Source: Lachnoanaerobaculum saburreum DSM 3986 (GTDB lineage Bacteria > Bacillota > Clostridia > Lachnospirales > Lachnospiraceae). Taken from it: 42,605 nt of DNA. The notes beneath the pieces are model-generated. The model saw only the letters and a program-made list of their open reading frames with translations, was not told where the DNA came from and ran no database searches. The translations under genes were made by a program, and so were the position numbers. Of this stretch, positions 34,258 through 42,597 are shown in pieces (the first letter of the stretch is position 1; the number at the start of each line of letters is the position of its first letter). The stretch lies in assembly GCF_000185385.1 (NCBI RefSeq), contig NZ_GL622296.1, forward strand, positions 844,937 to 887,541, given 5' to 3'.

Positions 34258-34961
34258 TGGAAAAACTTATCCAAATGATTGATATTCGAAAAGAATACAA
34301 GATGGGTGATGAGACAGTCTATGCAAATGACGGTATTACATTGGATATTGATAAGGGAGAGTTTGTGGCCATTGTCGGAAAGTCGGGTTCAGGAAAGTCT
34401 ACACTTATGAATATCATTGGAGCTCTTGATGTACCGACTTCCGGAACTTATCTTCTGGGTGGCAAAAATGTAGGCAAACTGAGTGACAATCAGCTTGCAG
34501 ATATTCGTAATAAGATGATTGGATTTGTTTTCCAGCAGTACAATCTTCTGCCCAGAATGAGTATAATGGAAAATGTGGAGTTACCTCTGCTATATGCACA
34601 TGTATCTGCACGTGAGAGAGAAAGAAGAGCAATGGAAGCACTTGAAAAGGTGGGTCTGAGCGAGAAGGCAAAGCAGATGCCGAAACAGCTTTCCGGAGGT
34701 CAGCAGCAAAGGGTGAGTATTGCAAGGGCACTTGCCGCCAATCCTTCTCTTATACTTGCAGATGAGCCTACAGGAGCCCTTGATTCAAAGACAAGCCGTC
34801 AGGTACTTGACTTTTTTAAGAAGATTCATGAAGATGGAAATACAGTTATTATGATTACACATGATAATTCAATCGCTGTTGAGGCAAAGAGAGTCATTCG
34901 AATAGCAGACGGCAAAATAAATTTTGATGGAAGTAGTGAAGATTATGCTGCAATCATTTAA
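34257..34961 (+). CDS. MacB-type ABC transporter ATP-binding protein
   Basis: This 234-residue ATPase has a Walker A (GKSGSGKST), Q-loop (VFQQYNLLPRMS), signature LSGGQQQR, Walker B (LILADEPTGALD) and H-loop (THD), of the LolD/MacB class that works with FtsX-like permeases. The start overlaps the adaptor stop (TAATG), with GGAGG inside the adaptor's last codons. Its 3' end overlaps the permease start by 17 bases. It powers the extracytoplasmic (mechanotransmission) type of exporter; the cargo, possibly a peptide or toxic compound, is unknown. Confidence 0.92.
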   Translation: MEKLIQMIDIRKEYKMGDETVYANDGITLDIDKGEFVAIVGKSGSGKSTLMNIIGALDVPTSGTYLLGGKNVGKLSDNQLADIRNKMIGFVFQQYNLLPRMSIMENVELPLLYAHVSARERERRAMEALEKVGLSEKAKQMPKQLSGGQQQRVSIARALAANPSLILADEPTGALDSKTSRQVLDFFKKIHEDGNTVIMITHDNSIAVEAKRVIRIADGKINFDGSSEDYAAII

Positions 34962-36123
34962 ACTTGCAATAAAAAGTATTATTGCTAATAAGATGAGATC
35001 ATTCCTTACCATGCTTGGTCTTATTATCGGTGTATCCGCAGTTGTTATACTGGTAAGTGTAATGATGGGATATCTGAACAATATGGTAAAATCTTTTATG
35101 GAAATGGGTGCCAATACTATAACTGTCAGTTTGGTAAATATGCCTGCAAGACATGCAAGTGTTGACCAGATGTATGATTTTTTTAATGAGAATAGAGATG
35201 TTTTTTCTGAGATGACACCGCAGGTAAACGTAAGCGGTACCGTAAAGGTGGGCACTACAAAGTCTACAACTACCACAGTAAGTGGTGTAAGCGAGTATTA
35301 TGGTAAGTTAAAAAATTATAAGCTTGAAAAGGGTAGATTTTTATCATATTCAGATATGATATCCAGACAAAAGGTGGTTGTTATAGGTTACTATGTAGCC
35401 TTAAAGCTCTTCGGCTCGCCAAAGGAAGCTATGGGGCAGATTATAAAGATAAACGGCTCCGCCTTTACTGTTGTGGGTGTGGTAGAGAGACAGGATAAAA
35501 AACAGTTATCTGCAAGAGGAAATGATGATTTTGCATTTATGCCGTACTCTACAGCGGGTCAGTTAAACGGTACTTCAGTACCTGATAATTATATATTTGC
35601 TACAGTAAATACCAAGATAAGCGATAAGGCCGTAAAGCTTTTGAATGAGTTTTTAAAGACTATTTATACTCAGAAAGATACTTTTTTTGTGCAGTCTATG
35701 AGTCAGATGCTTAGTGAGATAAATGTACAGATGGCACTTATGAGTACTATAATAGGAGCAATAGCAGGTATATCACTGCTTGTTGCAGGTGTAGGCGTTA
35801 TGAATATTATGCTGGTATCGGTAACTGAGAGAACCAGAGAAATCGGTATAAGAAAGGCACTTGGTGCAAGAAGGGGTGTTATACTTCAGCAATTTGTTAT
35901 AGAGGCATTGGTTACAAGTACCATTGGCGGTTCAATCGGAATCGTATTGGGCTGCATTGTCAGTCCTACTATCGGCAATATTATGGGGATGAGTTCACCT
36001 GCAAACTTTAATGCTGTAATTATTTCTTTCAGTGTATCTGTAGCTATAGGTCTTATATTCGGCTATATGCCGGCTATGAGAGCGGCAAGCTTAAATCCTA
36101 TAGATGCACTCAGAAGTGAATAA
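34945..36123 (+). CDS. MacB/FtsX-type ABC transporter permease
   Basis: This 392-residue permease has one N-terminal transmembrane helix (about residues 19-40), a large extracytoplasmic MacB_PCD-like domain (about 45-265), and three C-terminal helices ending in the FtsX domain. The family motif TERTREIGIRKALGARRGVILQQFVIEAL is present. ATG 34945 is taken, inside the ATPase gene; an ATG at 34927 is also in frame but lacks a ribosome binding site. It forms the exporter with the two preceding proteins. A terminator follows after 6 bases. Confidence 0.92.
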   Translation: MLQSFKLAIKSIIANKMRSFLTMLGLIIGVSAVVILVSVMMGYLNNMVKSFMEMGANTITVSLVNMPARHASVDQMYDFFNENRDVFSEMTPQVNVSGTVKVGTTKSTTTTVSGVSEYYGKLKNYKLEKGRFLSYSDMISRQKVVVIGYYVALKLFGSPKEAMGQIIKINGSAFTVVGVVERQDKKQLSARGNDDFAFMPYSTAGQLNGTSVPDNYIFATVNTKISDKAVKLLNEFLKTIYTQKDTFFVQSMSQMLSEINVQMALMSTIIGAIAGISLLVAGVGVMNIMLVSVTERTREIGIRKALGARRGVILQQFVIEALVTSTIGGSIGIVLGCIVSPTIGNIMGMSSPANFNAVIISFSVSVAIGLIFGYMPAMRAASLNPIDALRSE

Positions 36124-36129
36124 AGTAAC

Positions 36130-36162
36130 AGTCGGGACGGTTACCGCCGTTCCGGCTTTTTT
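36130..36162 (+). terminator. Terminator of the export operon
   Basis: AGTCGGGACGG (36130-36140) pairs with CCGTTCCGGCT (36147-36157), with two wobbles, loop TTACCG, then TTTTTT. Confidence 0.9.
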
Positions 36163-36230
36163 GTGAGTTGAAAAGCTGTTGTCAAATTAATTTTAATACA
36201 AATTTTATTGGTTTATTAGACTAGATAGGT

Positions 36231-36236
36231 TATAAT
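36231..36236 (+). promoter_or_regulatory. -10 box directly before the CPBP gene
   Basis: A perfect TATAAT lies 6 bases before ATG 36243, with a weak TTGGTT (36208-36213) 17 bases upstream. There is no ribosome binding site between the box and the start. The geometry equals that at 7479-7491. Confidence 0.6.
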
Positions 36237-36242
36237 AGTAAA

Positions 36243-37022
36243 ATGAAGAAATTTTTTTATACATTATGGATATCTTTATATCCGATACTTATTTATACAT
36301 TTATACAGGTTGTATTGGCAATGGTAATGGCGGTTTTTGTCGTCGCCGCCGGAGTAAGTCAAAGAAGCATGACTGAAATCTTTACGAAAAATGCATTGCC
36401 GATTACAGCTGTAAGTGCGGTTTTGGCATCTATATTTATGATCTTATTTTTTAATTTGGATTATAATAAGGGCAGGATTGAAAGACGGGAAAATATTAAA
36501 GCATTGGATTTTGTAATGGCTGTTTTAGGAGGAGCGGGAATTGCGGTTGTGCTTAATATTATTGTCAGTATTACAAATGTTTCCGGCCTTGATAACAGTT
36601 TTACAGAAGTCAGTAAGATTTTTAATGCAGGTCCTGCTTTTGTCACAATACTTTGTGCAGGTGTAATAATACCGATAGCTGAGGAGCTTATATTCAGGGG
36701 ACTTGTCTTTAACAGGATAAAGTTTCAATATAATTTCATATCCGCGCTTTTGATATCGTCTATAGTATTCGGAATCTTTCATGGAAATTTAGTTCAGGGT
36801 ATTTATGCAACTCTATTGGGATTTTGCTTATCTTATACCTATAATAAAACTAAGAGTATTTTAATACCTATTTCCATACATTTCAGTGCAAATACATTTG
36901 TAATTATATTAGGTAAGCTGACAGAAAACAGTGAAAGTCATGTTATATTAGCAATAATCATAATTGTCAGTTTGATATTTGCAGCTGTGGGAATTATATA
37001 TTTTGTAAAAAGAAAGGTATAG
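36243..37022 (+). CDS. CPBP (CAAX/Abi) family intramembrane metalloprotease
   Basis: This 259-residue protein has about seven or eight hydrophobic helices. It carries the three CPBP motifs: EELIFRGLVFNR (two Glu and the Arg, about residues 141-152), FGIFHGN (His) and SIHFSANTF (His). Such proteases are related to Rce1 and include immunity proteins for self-made bacteriocins; the substrate here is unknown. The start is an ATG without a Shine-Dalgarno sequence, directly after a -10 box. The glycosyltransferase gene begins 2 bases after its stop, so the two are co-transcribed. Confidence 0.88.
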   Translation: MKKFFYTLWISLYPILIYTFIQVVLAMVMAVFVVAAGVSQRSMTEIFTKNALPITAVSAVLASIFMILFFNLDYNKGRIERRENIKALDFVMAVLGGAGIAVVLNIIVSITNVSGLDNSFTEVSKIFNAGPAFVTILCAGVIIPIAEELIFRGLVFNRIKFQYNFISALLISSIVFGIFHGNLVQGIYATLLGFCLSYTYNKTKSILIPISIHFSANTFVIILGKLTENSESHVILAIIIIVSLIFAAVGIIYFVKRKV

Positions 37023-37024
37023 TG

Positions 37025-38044
37025 ATGAAGATTTTGAGTATAGCGGTGCCATGCTTTAATTCTGCGGCATATATGAGAAAATGTATCGATTCCCTGCTTG
37101 TGGGTAAGGAAGATGTTGAGATATTGATAGTAAATGACGGTTCTAATAAGGATAATACGGCAGAGATAGCGGATGAATATGAGAAAAAATATCCTACTAT
37201 ATGTAAGGCTATACATAAGGAGAACGGCGGTCATGGTGACGCTGTAATGTTTGGATTAAGAGCCGCTACAGGTGAGTTTTTCAAGGTGGTGGATTCTGAT
37301 GACTATCTGGATGAAAAGTCATTTTTAGAGGTTTTAAACAAATTAAAAGAGTTTATCAGAAATAAGGAAAATATTGATATGCTTCTTTGCAATTTTGTTT
37401 ATGACAAAGTTGGGGTAAAGAAGAAAAAAGTAATGACATATAAGAGAAATCTTCCTGTAAATAAAAAGTTTGAATGGGAGGATATAAAGCCTTTCCATAC
37501 AGGTCAGTATATACTGATGCATTCTGTAATATACAGAAGGCAGCTGCTGATAGAAAACGGACTGGATTTGCCAAAGCATACATTCTATGTTGATAATATC
37601 TTTGTATATCAGCCGCTAAAGGCTGTAAGGGATATTTATTATATGGATGTAAACCTTTACAGATATTATATCGGCAGAGAGGATCAGTCGGTAAACGAGC
37701 AGATAATGATTGGAAGAATCGACCAGCAGATAAGGGTGACCAAGATTATGCTTAATTCTTTTGATCCTTATGATGTGGCAAATAAAAAGCTGAGAAAATA
37801 TCTGATAAGCTATCTTGAGATAATGATGGTTATTTCTTCCATACTTGCAATACGCTCAAAGAGTGAAGAAAATATGCAAAAGAAAAAGGAATTATGGGAT
37901 TATCTAAAGGACCGTCATCCAAGACTTTATAGGAGAATACGATATGGTGTTCTAGGTCAGACTATGAATCTGCCGGGCAAAGTGGGCAGAGGAATTGCTG
38001 TAGCGGGATATAAGCTTGCAAATAAGCTGTATGGGTTTAATTAG
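37025..38044 (+). CDS. Family 2 glycosyltransferase
   Basis: This 339-residue GT-A glycosyltransferase has the nucleotide-sugar start ILSIAVPCFNSAAYMRKCIDSL and EILIVNDGSNKDNT, then FKVVDSDDYLDEKSF with the metal-binding Asp residues. A substrate-side segment, DNIFVYQPLKAV, follows. No transmembrane helices are seen. ATG 37025 is used, with AAAGG upstream (a GTG lies one codon before). It probably decorates teichoic acid, lipid or polysaccharide; nothing nearby fixes the acceptor. Confidence 0.9.
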   Translation: MKILSIAVPCFNSAAYMRKCIDSLLVGKEDVEILIVNDGSNKDNTAEIADEYEKKYPTICKAIHKENGGHGDAVMFGLRAATGEFFKVVDSDDYLDEKSFLEVLNKLKEFIRNKENIDMLLCNFVYDKVGVKKKKVMTYKRNLPVNKKFEWEDIKPFHTGQYILMHSVIYRRQLLIENGLDLPKHTFYVDNIFVYQPLKAVRDIYYMDVNLYRYYIGREDQSVNEQIMIGRIDQQIRVTKIMLNSFDPYDVANKKLRKYLISYLEIMMVISSILAIRSKSEENMQKKKELWDYLKDRHPRLYRRIRYGVLGQTMNLPGKVGRGIAVAGYKLANKLYGFN

Positions 38045-38053
38045 GGAGTAAAT

Positions 38054-38163
38054 ATGGAAGAAATCCTATATCTTCAAGACAAACTAAAAATGATATAGTA
38101 AAGTCTATAAGAATGTATTTTCATCAAATGGACAGAGCAAGTGCGTTCGGATTAAATGATTAA
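38054..38163 (+). pseudogene. Short frameshifted ORF
   Basis: ATG 38054, with GGGAG upstream, reads MEEILYLQDKLKMI then TAG at 38096. One base shift at the AAAAA run (38086-38090) would join it to an open frame NDIVKSIRMYFHQMDRASAF, ending GLND-TAA at about 38163. The joined 37-residue product looks like a plausible helical N-terminus, but no family is recognised. It is probably a decayed gene start. Confidence 0.35.
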
Positions 38164-38340
38164 TATATTAGATTTAGTATGCATTAAGCATAAAAGATTA
38201 TGTAGCGAAATAATTAGTTTAAAAGCCCTGAAATAAGGGGCTTTTTTTGTTCATACAATATTTAAATTAACAGTCCTTTTAGTCAAAGCTGTCAAAGTAA
38301 GGTTGATTCATTCTTGAGATATAAAATTTATTATAAAAGA
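38164..38340. other. Intergenic region without a gene
   Basis: Apart from the terminator at 38221-38248 I see no gene or RNA here. The stretch is AT-rich and leads into the iron-box promoter region. Confidence 0.4.
38221..38248 (+). terminator. Intrinsic terminator downstream of the glycosyltransferase
   Basis: AAAAGCCC (38221-38228) pairs with GGGCTTTT (38238-38245), followed by TTT. Confidence 0.85.
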
Positions 38341-38374
38341 GTTAGTTGACGCTAACTAAAAATAGAGTTACAAT
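38341..38374 (+). promoter_or_regulatory. Promoter with iron-box-like operator 1
   Basis: GTTAG-TTGACG-CTAAC occupies 38341-38356. Its spacer is the -35 box TTGACG (38346-38351), and 17 bases later TACAAT (38369-38374) is the -10. The 19 bases from 38342 match 14 of 19 positions of the DtxR/IdeR iron box TTAGGTTAGSCTAACCTAA by hand count. Confidence 0.65.
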
Positions 38375-38429
38375 AAATACGAATAGTTTTGGAAACTTTT
38401 GTGCATTGAGTATATTTGTGAGGAGTTTG

Positions 38430-38477
38430 ATGGTGCAAAGAAAGGTGACTGTGAATATATATAAAATAGATTTCTAA
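38430..38477 (+). CDS. Possible 15-residue leader peptide
   Basis: ATG 38430 has GAGGAG at the right distance and encodes MVQRKVTVNIYKIDF, then TAA. It sits in the leader of the ABC pair, between two iron-box-like palindromes. It may be translated; a role in regulation is a guess. Confidence 0.35.
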   Translation: MVQRKVTVNIYKIDF

Positions 38478-38483
38478 TCAAGA

Positions 38484-38499
38484 GTTAGCATACACTAAC
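38484..38499 (+). promoter_or_regulatory. Iron-box-like operator 2
   Basis: GTTAG-CATACA-CTAAC repeats the palindrome of operator 1 with a different spacer, directly before GGAAGGG of the first ABC gene. The 19 bases from TTAG also match the DtxR/IdeR box at 14 of 19 positions by hand count. Confidence 0.6.
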
Positions 38500-38515
38500 C
38501 GGAAGGGATAAATTA

Positions 38516-40432
38516 ATGAAACAAAAAAGATATGATGATGAAGTGCATGATTCTGTCTTAGACAGCAAGAAGATTAAGCAAAATGAAGATTTAATAAAAG
38601 AGGTGGAGAGTCTAAGCCTTGATGTTCCCGATGAAATAATGCAGCGTATTGAAAGCGATGTTGAGAAAAGTGAAAAACAACCTAAAATCAGCATGGGAGG
38701 TCTAAACAAGGCACTTATGGGAATAGCTCTCGAGTATAAGGGGAGGATGCGGCTCTCTGTTATTTTTGCCTGTATTGGAGAGCTCTTTAGTTTTTCCACT
38801 TATTTTTTCAGTGCTTATGCCGCAGGATGGCTTATAAAAAATGCCGGCGGCAAAGCGGTCGGCTTTGATGCATTAATGAAATATGCTTTTTTGGCAATAG
38901 GTTCATTGTTTCTTTACTTTATTTTCACAGGATTCAGCACAACCATTTCACATAAAACATCATTTTATATACTGACAAAACTCAGACAGACTTTATTTGA
39001 GAAGTTAAAGGTAATTCCTATGGGATATCTGGTGGATAATCCGGTAGGTAAAATCAAGGTCATTATAATGGATAGGGTATCGGATATGGAAGACTGGGTA
39101 GCACATCTTATGCCGGAGTTGCCAAGCAGAATGTTGCATCCGATACTTTGTGTGATTATTTTGTTTTTTCTGGATTGGCGCATAGGTTTATCGATATTTG
39201 TGCCGGTGACTCTTGCTTTTATCGGAATGATTACAATGATGTACAAATATCGCAGCAGGATGGCTGTGTGGTTATCAAGCTATGCAAATGTTGCCGACAG
39301 AAGTGCTGAATATGTGCATGGAATTCCGGTAATTAAAGCTTTTGCACAGGATAAGGCATCCTATGGTAAATTTGCAGATGCGGTAAAATTTTATCATTTC
39401 TCAACTATGAAGTGGTGGAAGCAAAGCTGGTTTGGAAAAGCATTGATGACTGCGGCAATGATGACTCCTCAGATGGTGAGTATGCCCTTAGCTTTTTATC
39501 TTTACGGCAGGAATCAGATAAGTATTGAAACTTTGCTTTTGGCGCTTATTTTGCCGATTGCCATTCTTCCACAGGCTTTTGGAATCATAATGAGTTTTGA
39601 ACTGTTCCAAATGGCTTCAAATACATGGGTATCCATACAGGAATTGCTGGATATGCCTGTACAAAAACGACCTGATGCAAAAAACAAAGCTGCTATAGAC
39701 AATAGTAAGGGAATAGAATTTGATAATATAAGTTTTTCTTATCATGACGGAACAGAGGTATTACATAATATTTCTTTTAAAACAAAACCGGGAGAGGTGA
39801 CTGCAATTGTCGGACCTTCAGGTGGCGGCAAATCCACAATAGCAAAACTTTTAGCGGGATTTTGGGATCAGTCATCAGGTAGAATTTCTATAGGCGGCGT
39901 GGATACAAAGAATATTTCTTTTAAACAGCTTGCTGAGGAGATTTCTTTCGTTTCACAAGATAATTTCTTATTTGATGTGAGTATCAGGGATAATATTCGT
40001 ATCGGAAAACCGGATGCTACCGAAGATGAAATTATTGCGGCGGCAAAAGCTGCACATTGCCATGAGTTTATAAGTAAGCTGCCGGATGGGTATAATACTA
40101 AAGCGGGGGAAGCAGGAGGTGCAATGTCGGGAGGTGAAAGGCAGAGGATAACTCTTGCCAGAGCGATTCTAAAACCGGCATCAACAATTATTTTGGATGA
40201 GGCAACTGCCTACGCAGATCCGGAAAATGAAGCGCTTATTCAAGAAGCAATATCAAATCTCGTAAAGGGTAAAAACCTTGTGATAGTTGCTCATAGATTA
40301 AATACAATTAAACAGGCAAATCAAATTATCCTAATTGATAAGGGTAAAATTAAAGCTAAGGGCAAACATGATGAGCTGATGAAAGAACCGCTATATGCAA
40401 GTCTTTGGAAACAATATTTGGGAGAGGAGTAG
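38516..40432 (+). CDS. ABC half-transporter, siderophore type (IrtA/YbtP-like)
   Basis: This 638-residue permease-ATPase fusion has a charged N-terminal extension of about 55 residues, six transmembrane helices (about 75-340), then an ATPase domain. The ATPase has Walker A GPSGGGKST (433-441), signature MSGGERQR, and Walker B with the extended motif ILDEATAYADPENE. The A-Y/F-A-D-P-E-N-E form is characteristic of the IrtAB/YbtPQ group, exporter-fold transporters that import ferric siderophores. It pairs with the next gene, which starts 2 bases after its stop. Two iron-box-like palindromes upstream fit iron repression. Import of a siderophore made by others is the best inference; export cannot be excluded. 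Confidence 0.85.
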   Translation: MKQKRYDDEVHDSVLDSKKIKQNEDLIKEVESLSLDVPDEIMQRIESDVEKSEKQPKISMGGLNKALMGIALEYKGRMRLSVIFACIGELFSFSTYFFSAYAAGWLIKNAGGKAVGFDALMKYAFLAIGSLFLYFIFTGFSTTISHKTSFYILTKLRQTLFEKLKVIPMGYLVDNPVGKIKVIIMDRVSDMEDWVAHLMPELPSRMLHPILCVIILFFLDWRIGLSIFVPVTLAFIGMITMMYKYRSRMAVWLSSYANVADRSAEYVHGIPVIKAFAQDKASYGKFADAVKFYHFSTMKWWKQSWFGKALMTAAMMTPQMVSMPLAFYLYGRNQISIETLLLALILPIAILPQAFGIIMSFELFQMASNTWVSIQELLDMPVQKRPDAKNKAAIDNSKGIEFDNISFSYHDGTEVLHNISFKTKPGEVTAIVGPSGGGKSTIAKLLAGFWDQSSGRISIGGVDTKNISFKQLAEEISFVSQDNFLFDVSIRDNIRIGKPDATEDEIIAAAKAAHCHEFISKLPDGYNTKAGEAGGAMSGGERQRITLARAILKPASTIILDEATAYADPENEALIQEAISNLVKGKNLVIVAHRLNTIKQANQIILIDKGKIKAKGKHDELMKEPLYASLWKQYLGEE

Positions 40433-40434
40433 AT

Positions 40435-42171
40435 ATGGAGTTTATAAAATTATCATTTAAACTGGCAGGAAAATATAAAGACCGTCTAAAAGCTGGAATA
40501 GTACTTATTTTTCTGCAAAATGCCTCAATGTTATTCAGCTTTTTTGCACTCTTTCTTGCATTCGGTTGGATGAATGAAACTGGTAGTGGGCATATTTTTG
40601 CAATCTTTGGAGTGCTTTTTGCTTCTTTTATTTTTAATTTCCTTGCGGGTTGGGCCAAAAGCGGGCTTAGTGACGGAGTTTTCTTCGGTATTTTCAAGGA
40701 TTATAGGCTTGCAGTAGGTGAAAAATTAAAAAAGGCTCCCATGGGATATTTTGCGGAACAAAGTCTGTCGAGGATTATGGCGGCATTTACCAATGTTATG
40801 AAGAGCCTTGAAAACTACTCTGCAATGAGTATAGACTTTTTTGTTTCAGGTGTTTCAATATCCTTTTTCCTATTAATCGGAATGTTTGGTGTAAATACTA
40901 AAATCGGAATTTTAACCTTGGTTTGCTTAATTATTATTTGGATTTTTGTATTTCTGATGGTAATACAAGCAAAAAAAGAGATTGCGCGTGAGCATGCCGC
41001 TATTACCAAATTGGGAGATGCCCTTGTTGACAGTATCAGTGGAGTTTCAGTACTTAGAAGCTTCCCGCTTGCAGATGAGGGAGTTGTGGAAGAAATTCAT
41101 TCTAAATTAAAAAATTCTTCGGAGGAGCTTAGACTTGCTCAAGTGCATTTTGAGATTGTTTTTGTTGTTTACGCAAGGATTTTTTCTACTGTTATAAATC
41201 TTTCAAGCCTGCTTGTTACATTGTATTCCTGTTATCTTTATACTAAGGGTGAGGTTTTATTACCACAGGCGCTCACTGTTTCAGCAGCCGGTTTTATGAT
41301 TTTTGGAGGATTAAAACAACTTGAAAACGCGTCAATTTTGATGGTTAAAAATCCTGCAAATATGCAGTATTTGGATGAGGTTTTAGATATTCCCAAAATA
41401 AGCGACGGTACTTTAAAAGTTATGGAAAATCAGGATATTGTCTTTGATAAAGTAAGCTTTAGTTATGATAAAAGAAATCCTGTATTAAAGGATCTTTCAT
41501 TTACTATTGCACAAGGCTCAAAGACAGCTATTGTAGGGCCCTCAGGCTCCGGAAAAACTACAATTATCAATTTGATATCTCGCTTTTATGATGTTGAAAG
41601 CGGTAAAATAAAACTGGGAAATAATGATATACGGGATTATAAAGTTGAAACTTTACTTAAAAATCTTTCGCTTGTTTTCCAGCAGGTATATCTTTTCCAA
41701 GATACTATAGAAAATAATATCCGATTTGCAAAACCGCAGGCAAGTCATGAGGAAGTAGTGGAAGCTGCTAAAAGAGCCCACTGCCATGATTTTATTATGG
41801 AACTTCCCAAAGGGTACAATACAATGGTAGGTGAAGGAGGCAGTTCACTCTCCGGCGGAGAAAAGCAAAGAATTTCCATCGCCAGAGCATTACTTAAAAA
41901 TGCACCTGTTATTCTTTTAGATGAAGCGACCAGCTCCGTTGATCCAGAAAATGAATATGAGATCCTGGCGGCTATTGAGGAATTATCCAAAGGACATACC
42001 GTGATTTCAATAGCACATAGACTTTCCACCGTAAGAAAAGCGGATCAGATTTTGGTAATTGATGACGGTAGACTGGTTCAAGAAGGAAAGCATGAGGATT
42101 TGATAAATCAGGAAGGAATTTATTCTGCATTTATAAAGGCAAGGGAGCGTGCGGCAAACTGGAAATTATAG
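40435..42171 (+). CDS. ABC half-transporter, siderophore type (IrtB/YbtQ-like)
   Basis: This 578-residue partner of the preceding half-transporter has six transmembrane helices (about 15-300). The ATPase has Walker A GPSGSGKTT (368-376), Q-loop VFQQVYLFQDT, signature LSGGEKQR and Walker B ILLDEATSSVDPENE. ATG 40435 with GGAGAGGAG upstream is used; the in-frame ATG at 40405 would overlap the first gene. The two proteins differ throughout, as expected for a heterodimer. The operon has no periplasmic-binding-protein gene, which fits this transporter class. A terminator follows. Confidence 0.87.
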   Translation: MEFIKLSFKLAGKYKDRLKAGIVLIFLQNASMLFSFFALFLAFGWMNETGSGHIFAIFGVLFASFIFNFLAGWAKSGLSDGVFFGIFKDYRLAVGEKLKKAPMGYFAEQSLSRIMAAFTNVMKSLENYSAMSIDFFVSGVSISFFLLIGMFGVNTKIGILTLVCLIIIWIFVFLMVIQAKKEIAREHAAITKLGDALVDSISGVSVLRSFPLADEGVVEEIHSKLKNSSEELRLAQVHFEIVFVVYARIFSTVINLSSLLVTLYSCYLYTKGEVLLPQALTVSAAGFMIFGGLKQLENASILMVKNPANMQYLDEVLDIPKISDGTLKVMENQDIVFDKVSFSYDKRNPVLKDLSFTIAQGSKTAIVGPSGSGKTTIINLISRFYDVESGKIKLGNNDIRDYKVETLLKNLSLVFQQVYLFQDTIENNIRFAKPQASHEEVVEAAKRAHCHDFIMELPKGYNTMVGEGGSSLSGGEKQRISIARALLKNAPVILLDEATSSVDPENEYEILAAIEELSKGHTVISIAHRLSTVRKADQILVIDDGRLVQEGKHEDLINQEGIYSAFIKARERAANWKL

Positions 42172-42179
42172 AGTTTAAG

Positions 42180-42212
42180 AAAGACCGGTATTTATACAAT
42201 CCGGTCTTTTAC
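42180..42212 (+). terminator. Terminator of the ABC pair
   Basis: AAAGACCGG (42180-42188) pairs with CCGGTCTTT (42201-42209), with a 12-base loop and a T-run end. Confidence 0.88.
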
Positions 42213-42228
42213 AGTATTTGGATTAATG

Positions 42229-42268
42229 CTACCTTGGTACATCGGCTTTAGACGGTGGAGCAAGGTAG
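42229..42268 (+). other. Extended 40-base hairpin of unknown role
   Basis: Outer stem CTACCTTG (42229-42236) / CAAGGTAG (42261-42268) encloses an inner stem CATCG (42240-42244) / CGGTG (42253-42257). The loop region carries GGCTTTAGAC, a 10-base string also found in the IS605 right end at 23523-23532. No T-run follows. It may be a structured RNA or a degraded IS end. Confidence 0.4.
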
Positions 42269-42374
42269 TAAAAAATTGAGATTTCATTATTCTTTAAAAA
42301 TTGTCCTTTATAGAAATGACCTGCACAGACTCTTATACGGCTTACAAATTTTCTTGAAAAGTTTTAAATAATGC

Positions 42375-42403
42375 TTGACAATGAAGATATTATTTTATAT
42401 ACT
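42375..42403 (+). promoter_or_regulatory. tRNA operon promoter
   Basis: TTGACA (42375-42380), 17 bases and TATACT (42398-42403) form a strong promoter. The leader starts with a small palindrome GCGTT-G-AACGC just before the first tRNA. Confidence 0.85.
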
Positions 42404-42423
42404 TACATAGCGTTGAACGCAAC

Positions 42424-42496
42424 GGGATCTTAGCTCAGCTGGGAGAGCATCTGCCTTACAAGCAGAGGGTCACAGGTTCGAGCCCTGTAGGTCCCA
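42424..42496 (+). tRNA. tRNA-Val (anticodon TAC)
   Basis: All four arms fold: acceptor GGGATCT/AGGTCCC, D-arm GCTC/GAGC, anticodon stem TCTGC/GCAGA with loop CTTACAA (anticodon TAC at 42457-42459), and T-arm ACAGG/CCTGT with TTCGAGC. The discriminator is A; CCA is not encoded. Confidence 0.97.
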
Positions 42497-42523
42497 TTTT
42501 TCATGCAAAGCATGAGCATATAT

Positions 42524-42597
42524 GGCGATGTAGCTCAGTTGGCTAGAGCATACGGTTCATACCCGTAGTGTCGAGAGTTCGAATCTCCCCATCGCTA
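42524..42597 (+). tRNA. tRNA-Met (anticodon CAT, elongator type)
   Basis: The acceptor is GGCGATG/CATCGCT, with a G-U first pair; the anticodon stem is TACGG/CCGTA with loop TTCATAC (CAT at 42558-42560); the T-loop is TTCGAAT. The paired first position and the lack of three G-C pairs next to the anticodon loop rule against initiator. It resembles elongator tRNA-Met rather than tRNA-Ile2. A hairpin TCATGC-AAA-GCATGA (42501-42515) separates it from tRNA-Val and may help processing. Confidence 0.93.

Noticed and set aside
42558-42560. CAT anticodon as initiator tRNA or tRNA-Ile2
   Set aside because: The first acceptor pair can form and the anticodon stem lacks the three G-C pairs of initiators; the overall sequence resembles elongator tRNA-Met.
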